10,166 bases of DNA from Robiginitomaculum sp. (GTDB taxonomy: Bacteria; Pseudomonadota; Alphaproteobacteria; Caulobacterales; Maricaulaceae): positions 1 to 10,166 of the forward strand of contig JAESQI010000239.1 in the NCBI GenBank assembly GCA_016765255.1. Direction: 5' to 3'. Positions 7,683 to 10,166 of this stretch are shown one piece after another. The position numbers were made by a program, and so were the translations under genes. Position 1 is the stretch's first letter. Each line of letters opens with the position of its first letter. Under the pieces are notes generated by a model that searched no databases, was not told where the DNA came from, and was given only the letters and a program-made list of their open reading frames with translations.

Positions 7683-8647
7683 GGGTTTTGCTGTGTTGGT
7701 TTTAGAGCATTGGGCAAGAGAGCTTGACCTGATGTACGTTTGGCATTGATCTCTTGGGCCGTCATGCGAATAGACAGAAGCCGAGCTGGTGTTACGGGAT
7801 GGGATTTGGCCCGCACTATGCTTTTTGGATTTTTTACCCCGAGCCTGCGCCAAAACGTCTCGACCCCGTCCATATTATATCCAGCCCTTGCCATATAATA
7901 CAGGCCTACATAATCGGCTTCGGCTTCGAACGGGCGGGTGGTGCGGGTGGCAAAGCCCGAAAGAATAGTGTTTTGAATGATTTTTAGAATATGCCCCATA
8001 GTGTTATGGGCCAGTTCATGGCCGACCACCAAGGCCAGTTCTTCGTCTGTTTTGGCAAAGTCCATCATGGCAGTCGTGATGATAATAGACTTTCCAGTAG
8101 CGTAAGCATTGACCGCCCCGCTCATGCGCAGTGAGACTTTATAATCACAAGCCAAGTTTGAAGTGACAGGAACAGAGAGAGTTTTATCCCCCCGCCGAAT
8201 TTGAATTTCGGCCTGCTCGGTTTTTAGGGTTTCCTGCAAAGCTTTATTGCGCACACTTGTTGGATTTGCGCGTTGATCAAGCAAGCTATCCATTTTTGAC
8301 AATTGTGCATTGTCTCTCACCGATAATATGGTCGGGTGTTTTTTCGCCCCCAGCTGCCGTTTGGCCGCGTCTCTTAAATGTTTGGGATAGGATTTTAGCG
8401 TGTGTGTGCGCACACCCATATCTTGAAACGTTTTCTCGCATATAGGCGCATTGGCTTGCAAAAGCTTTGTGCTAATTTTATCGAGGCGGCTTAATTGCTG
8501 TGCGTAGCGAATAAAAGCTTGGTGTTCTTGGGTGTTGCTTTCTTTCCTCAAAGCCGCTTGGTTTGGCACGGGCAGGCGGGTCTCCACATGGGCGCAGGCG
8601 CTTAGAAAAACGAGAGCAAACATCAAAAAAGATAGCCTTGTGATCAT
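7679..8647 (-). CDS. M48-type zinc metalloprotease lipoprotein (upstream, full-length paralogue)
   Basis: A 322-residue predicted periplasmic, membrane-tethered peptidase of the M48 group (relatives include BepA-type envelope quality-control proteases). The signal MITRLSFLMFALVFLSAC has a good lipobox LSAC with C18. Residues 60-100 form a helical segment with C70 and a THTLKSYP stretch. Residues about 105-165 occupy the place of a PDZ-like domain but are poorly conserved. LACDYKVSLRMS..VNAYATG (165-185) leads into the catalytic helix HELAH (H210, E211, H214). The third ligand is probably E241 in EAEAD, and SHPVTPAR near 282-289 matches the conserved C-terminal HP..R element. The ATG at 8647 has AAAGG only one base upstream, an unusually close Shine-Dalgarno; the next ATG (codon 9) would leave a poor signal. 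It overlaps the compact paralogue by 4 bases and is divergent from nfu. Family assignment is firm, substrate unknown. Confidence 0.85.
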   Translation of the reverse strand: MITRLSFLMFALVFLSACAHVETRLPVPNQAALRKESNTQEHQAFIRYAQQLSRLDKISTKLLQANAPICEKTFQDMGVRTHTLKSYPKHLRDAAKRQLGAKKHPTILSVRDNAQLSKMDSLLDQRANPTSVRNKALQETLKTEQAEIQIRRGDKTLSVPVTSNLACDYKVSLRMSGAVNAYATGKSIIITTAMMDFAKTDEELALVVGHELAHNTMGHILKIIQNTILSGFATRTTRPFEAEADYVGLYYMARAGYNMDGVETFWRRLGVKNPKSIVRAKSHPVTPARLLSIRMTAQEINAKRTSGQALLPNALKPTQQNP

Positions 8648-8742
8648 GCCTTTGCTTAGCGGAGTTATTGGCTCTTGAAAACCCCTTCCCTGCGTCCCAT
8701 TTAAAGGCTATAAGCAAAGATCAGATAAAAGGCGAACCTATC
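8648..8742. promoter_or_regulatory. Divergent promoter region between the M48 pair and nfu
   Basis: This 95-base gap must hold promoters for both the leftward M48 unit and rightward nfu-tsaB, unless transcription comes from elsewhere. TTGAAA (8675-8680) resembles a -35 box, but no good -10 lies at 17 bases; TATAAG (8709-8714) resembles a -10 with no clear -35. I therefore do not assign exact promoters. The nfu Shine-Dalgarno is AAAGG at 8728-8732, ten bases before its ATG. The gap also contains the 9-bp inverted repeat listed separately. Confidence 0.45.
8650..8719. repeat. Perfect 9-bp inverted repeat flanking the divergent promoters
   Basis: CTTTGCTTA at 8650-8658 and its exact reverse complement TAAGCAAAG at 8711-8719 are separated by 52 bases. 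Each transcript therefore carries TAAGCAAAG ahead of its start codon: 3 bases before the M48 ATG, where it includes part of the Shine-Dalgarno, and 23 bases before the nfu ATG. It could be a two-site operator, a shared leader element, or chance. Confidence 0.4.
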
Positions 8743-9318
8743 ATGTTTATTCAAACCGAAGACACTCCCAATCCTGCCACTCTCAAATTCTTGCCGGGCC
8801 GCGACGTTGTTGCCGCTGGCTTGCCGCCACTGGAGTTTGAAAAGGGTGACGATGTGAGCGCCGCACCTTTGGCCGAAATGTTGTTTTCGATACCGGGCAT
8901 AAATAGTGTATTTTTCGGCAGTGATTTTATCTCGGTTAGTCGGGGCGAGAAAACCGACTGGCCTCGCCTCAAGCCTGCCGTACTCGGTGCGATTATGGAT
9001 TTTTACGTGGCTGGCGGCGATGTGTTGTCGGGCATGGTAAGTTCAGACGACGCGGACGAAGAAGTTTACGAAGGCGAGGTTTTGGAAATTGTCGACCAAA
9101 TTAAAGAACTGATCAATACCCGTATTCGCCCAGCCGTTGCCCAAGACGGCGGCGATATTGTGTTCAAACATTTTGATGTAAATGACGGCACAGTCTATTT
9201 GCAAATGAAGGGGGCGTGTGCAGGTTGTCCATCCTCGACCCTGACCTTGAAATCTGGTATTGAAAACTTGCTTAAACATTATGTTCCCGAAGTGACCCAG
9301 GTCGAGCAGGCAGTCTAA
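8743..9318 (+). CDS. nfu: NifU-like iron-sulfur cluster carrier (Nfu_N plus NifU domains)
   Basis: Nfu proteins receive an Fe-S cluster and deliver it to client apoproteins in the cytosol; in eukaryotes the homologue NFU1 serves mitochondrial enzymes such as lipoate synthase. The 191-residue protein has an N-terminal Nfu_N domain (residues 2-88, opening MFIQTEDTPNPATLKFLPG) and a C-terminal NifU domain (about 112-182, with RPAVAQDGGDIV). The cluster-binding CAGC is at C159 and C162, followed by PSSTLTLKSGIE. An acidic linker (DDADEEVYEGE) joins the domains. The ATG at 8743 is chosen because it begins exactly at the conserved Nfu_N start and has AAAGG ten bases upstream; an in-frame ATG at 8668 would add 25 unconserved residues. 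The stop is directly followed by the tsaB start codon. Confidence 0.95.
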   Translation: MFIQTEDTPNPATLKFLPGRDVVAAGLPPLEFEKGDDVSAAPLAEMLFSIPGINSVFFGSDFISVSRGEKTDWPRLKPAVLGAIMDFYVAGGDVLSGMVSSDDADEEVYEGEVLEIVDQIKELINTRIRPAVAQDGGDIVFKHFDVNDGTVYLQMKGACAGCPSSTLTLKSGIENLLKHYVPEVTQVEQAV

Positions 9319-9924
9319 TTGATCTGCCTTGGCATTGACACAACGGGCCAATATTGCAGCGCGGCCCTTGTTACTGAGGGCAGTGTATTAGCGAGGGCCT
9401 CCCAAAACATAGGCACAGGCCACGCCGAAACTTTAGGGCCGATGGTGGCGGGTTTGTTAAAGCAGGCTCAAATTTCTGCCTCTAATATCGAAAAGATTTC
9501 CGTCTGTGTCGGCCCCGGTAGTTTTACTGGTCTTCGGGTCGGCCTCTCCTTTGCTAAGGGGTTGGCTTTACCACGTAACATTCCCGTGGTTGGAATATCC
9601 GCTCTCGAAATTTGGGCCAAAGCTTATGACCCCGAAGGCGTGGTTTCGCTTCTCTCGGCGGCGGACGTTAAGCGCGGACAGATTTTTTACCAAAATTGGC
9701 GGGCTGGTATTGCAGACGATGCACCCGCTTTACTGGATTACGAAACGGCCAAGGTTTTGTTCCGTACTATGCCTAAAACCGGAGGTTGGCCCAGCGGTTC
9801 CAGTTATGTATGCCCAGAAATTTTAGCGTGGATTGGACTGGAAAAAGACATCCAAACTCACCCCGCTGAACCTTTATATCACCGCCCGCCGGACGCCAAA
9901 TTACCCGGTGGTAAAACCCTTTAG
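9319..9924 (+). CDS. tsaB: tRNA threonylcarbamoyladenosine biosynthesis protein TsaB
   Basis: TsaB is the non-catalytic partner that supports TsaD, with TsaE, in transferring threonylcarbamoyl to A37 of ANN-decoding tRNAs. The 201-residue protein opens MICLGIDTTGQYCSAALV, the ASKHA-fold first strand. It carries GHAETLGPMV (34-43) and the family signature VGPGSFTGLRVGLSFAKGLA (64-83). The end HRPPDAKLPGGKTL matches the usual terminal RPPDAK region, so the gene looks complete though slightly short. The start is TTG at 9319, immediately after the nfu TAA; no ATG or GTG lies close enough to preserve the first strand, and the next ATG (9442) would delete it. A weak GCAGG lies upstream, so coupling to nfu is likely. 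rimI, the usual next gene in alphaproteobacteria as I recall, is not recognisable downstream. Confidence 0.93.
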   Translation: MICLGIDTTGQYCSAALVTEGSVLARASQNIGTGHAETLGPMVAGLLKQAQISASNIEKISVCVGPGSFTGLRVGLSFAKGLALPRNIPVVGISALEIWAKAYDPEGVVSLLSAADVKRGQIFYQNWRAGIADDAPALLDYETAKVLFRTMPKTGGWPSGSSYVCPEILAWIGLEKDIQTHPAEPLYHRPPDAKLPGGKTL

Positions 9925-9928
9925 GAGG
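9923..9928 (+). promoter_or_regulatory. Perfect Shine-Dalgarno AGGAGG overlapping the tsaB stop
   Basis: AGGAGG begins inside the tsaB TAG and lies 4 bases before the ATG at 9933, a slightly short but workable spacing. It is the strongest ribosome-binding site in the window, which implies that a translated gene should follow. The frame it serves closes after 37 codons. Confidence 0.6.
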
Positions 9929-9932
9929 CAAT

Positions 9933-10046
9933 ATGTCCATTCATGCCCGTAAGGTGTACCATGTTATGTTCACGGCTACAAAACCTCACCTACCTTTCTT
10001 CATATCCTACCCTGTGGTGGGTATCCATGTCGATTATGGGTTATAA
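9933..10046 (+). CDS. Unrecognised 37-codon reading frame after tsaB, possibly the start of a broken gene
   Basis: The ATG follows a strong ribosome-binding site and would encode a 37-residue peptide starting MSIHARKVYHVMFTATKPHL and ending VDYGL before TAA at 10044-10046. I recognise no domain. The same frame stays open from 10047 to the window end, another 40 codons beginning CSEFWRYKGVV and containing RPNHEDILNKADL. This could be an interrupted longer gene, a sequencing error at the stop, or chance, since 40 open codons are not rare. It does not look like the N-terminus of RimI, the acetyltransferase usually found here. An alternative frame from the ATG at 9943 runs 44 codons to the TAG at 10075-10077. 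The stretch 9925-10166 looks more AT-rich than the genes before it. Whether any of it is a real gene is uncertain. Confidence 0.25.
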   Translation: MSIHARKVYHVMFTATKPHLPFFISYPVVGIHVDYGL

Positions 10047-10166
10047 TGCTCAGAATTTTGGCGCTATAAAGGTGTAGTAAGACATGCAGGAACATATATA
10101 GTGCGGCCCAATCACGAGGATATACTTAACAAAGCTGATTTGATAACAGCGGCTGGGGAGAAATTT

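Noticed and set aside
7683..7853. Extended N-terminus of the compact M48 protein reaching to 7853
   Set aside because: The extra residues are out-of-frame reading of the upstream M48 gene, with no signal character; the TTG at 7682 gives a lipoprotein signal.
8668..8742. nfu starting at ATG 8668
   Set aside because: The added 25 residues lie in the divergent promoter gap, and the conserved Nfu_N sequence begins exactly at ATG 8743 with a suitable ribosome-binding site.
10101..10166. The 5' end of a group II intron, from GTGCG at 10101 followed by GCCCAAT
   Set aside because: Five bases match by chance often; no downstream domains or reverse transcriptase frame can be seen before the window ends.
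9925..10166. A leftward gene entering from the right edge
   Set aside because: All three minus frames close within 43 codons of the edge and none shows a recognisable motif.
1..10166. A defence system, CRISPR array, insertion sequence or prophage
   Set aside because: No spaced direct repeats, transposase, integrase, nuclease or reverse transcriptase motifs were seen; nearly all of the window is accounted for by housekeeping or envelope genes.

Overview
The window is a chromosomal housekeeping segment from an alphaproteobacterium of moderate GC content (roughly half GC by eye). Two things point to that group. The gene order mutS-glnD-murJ-trpS followed by nfu-tsaB matches a block I recall from rhizobia and relatives. 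The proteins themselves (GlnD, MurJ, the Nfu_N-type NifU protein, and M48 lipoproteins with a PDZ-like segment) also look alphaproteobacterial. A Hyphomonadaceae/Maricaulales-like host is a guess only.

Positions 1-6813 form one rightward operon. It holds the C-terminal part of mutS (mismatch repair, entering from the left edge), glnD (PII uridylyltransferase), murJ (lipid II flippase), trpS (tryptophanyl-tRNA synthetase) and a short membrane-targeted PCuAC-type copper chaperone. Junctions are very tight: a 4-base ATGA overlap, a 4-base GTGA overlap, a 2-base gap and a 20-base gap. Translational coupling is likely. A hairpin followed by a T-rich tract (6848-6888) closes the operon.

Positions 6933-8647 carry a leftward two-gene unit encoding paralogous M48-type zinc metalloprotease lipoproteins. 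The upstream gene is full length. The downstream one starts at TTG overlapping the previous stop and is compact, with a shortened PDZ-like segment and short spacing between zinc ligands. Compared with the order usual in related bacteria, this pair and the PCuAC gene sit between trpS and nfu and look like the lineage-specific part of the window.

A 95-base divergent intergenic region (8648-8742), carrying a perfect 9-bp inverted repeat, separates that pair from nfu (Fe-S carrier) and tsaB (t6A tRNA modification), which read rightward. After tsaB, where rimI would be expected, there is a perfect Shine-Dalgarno sequence and an ATG. The frame stops after 37 codons, then stays open to the window edge, and I recognise nothing in it.

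I see no CRISPR array, tRNA, rRNA, insertion sequence or clear defence system. The items most worth a second look are the M48 pair, a His-to-Gln change in the GlnD HD domain, the extra metal-ligand residues of the PCuAC protein, the two inverted-repeat regions, and the unexplained 3' edge.
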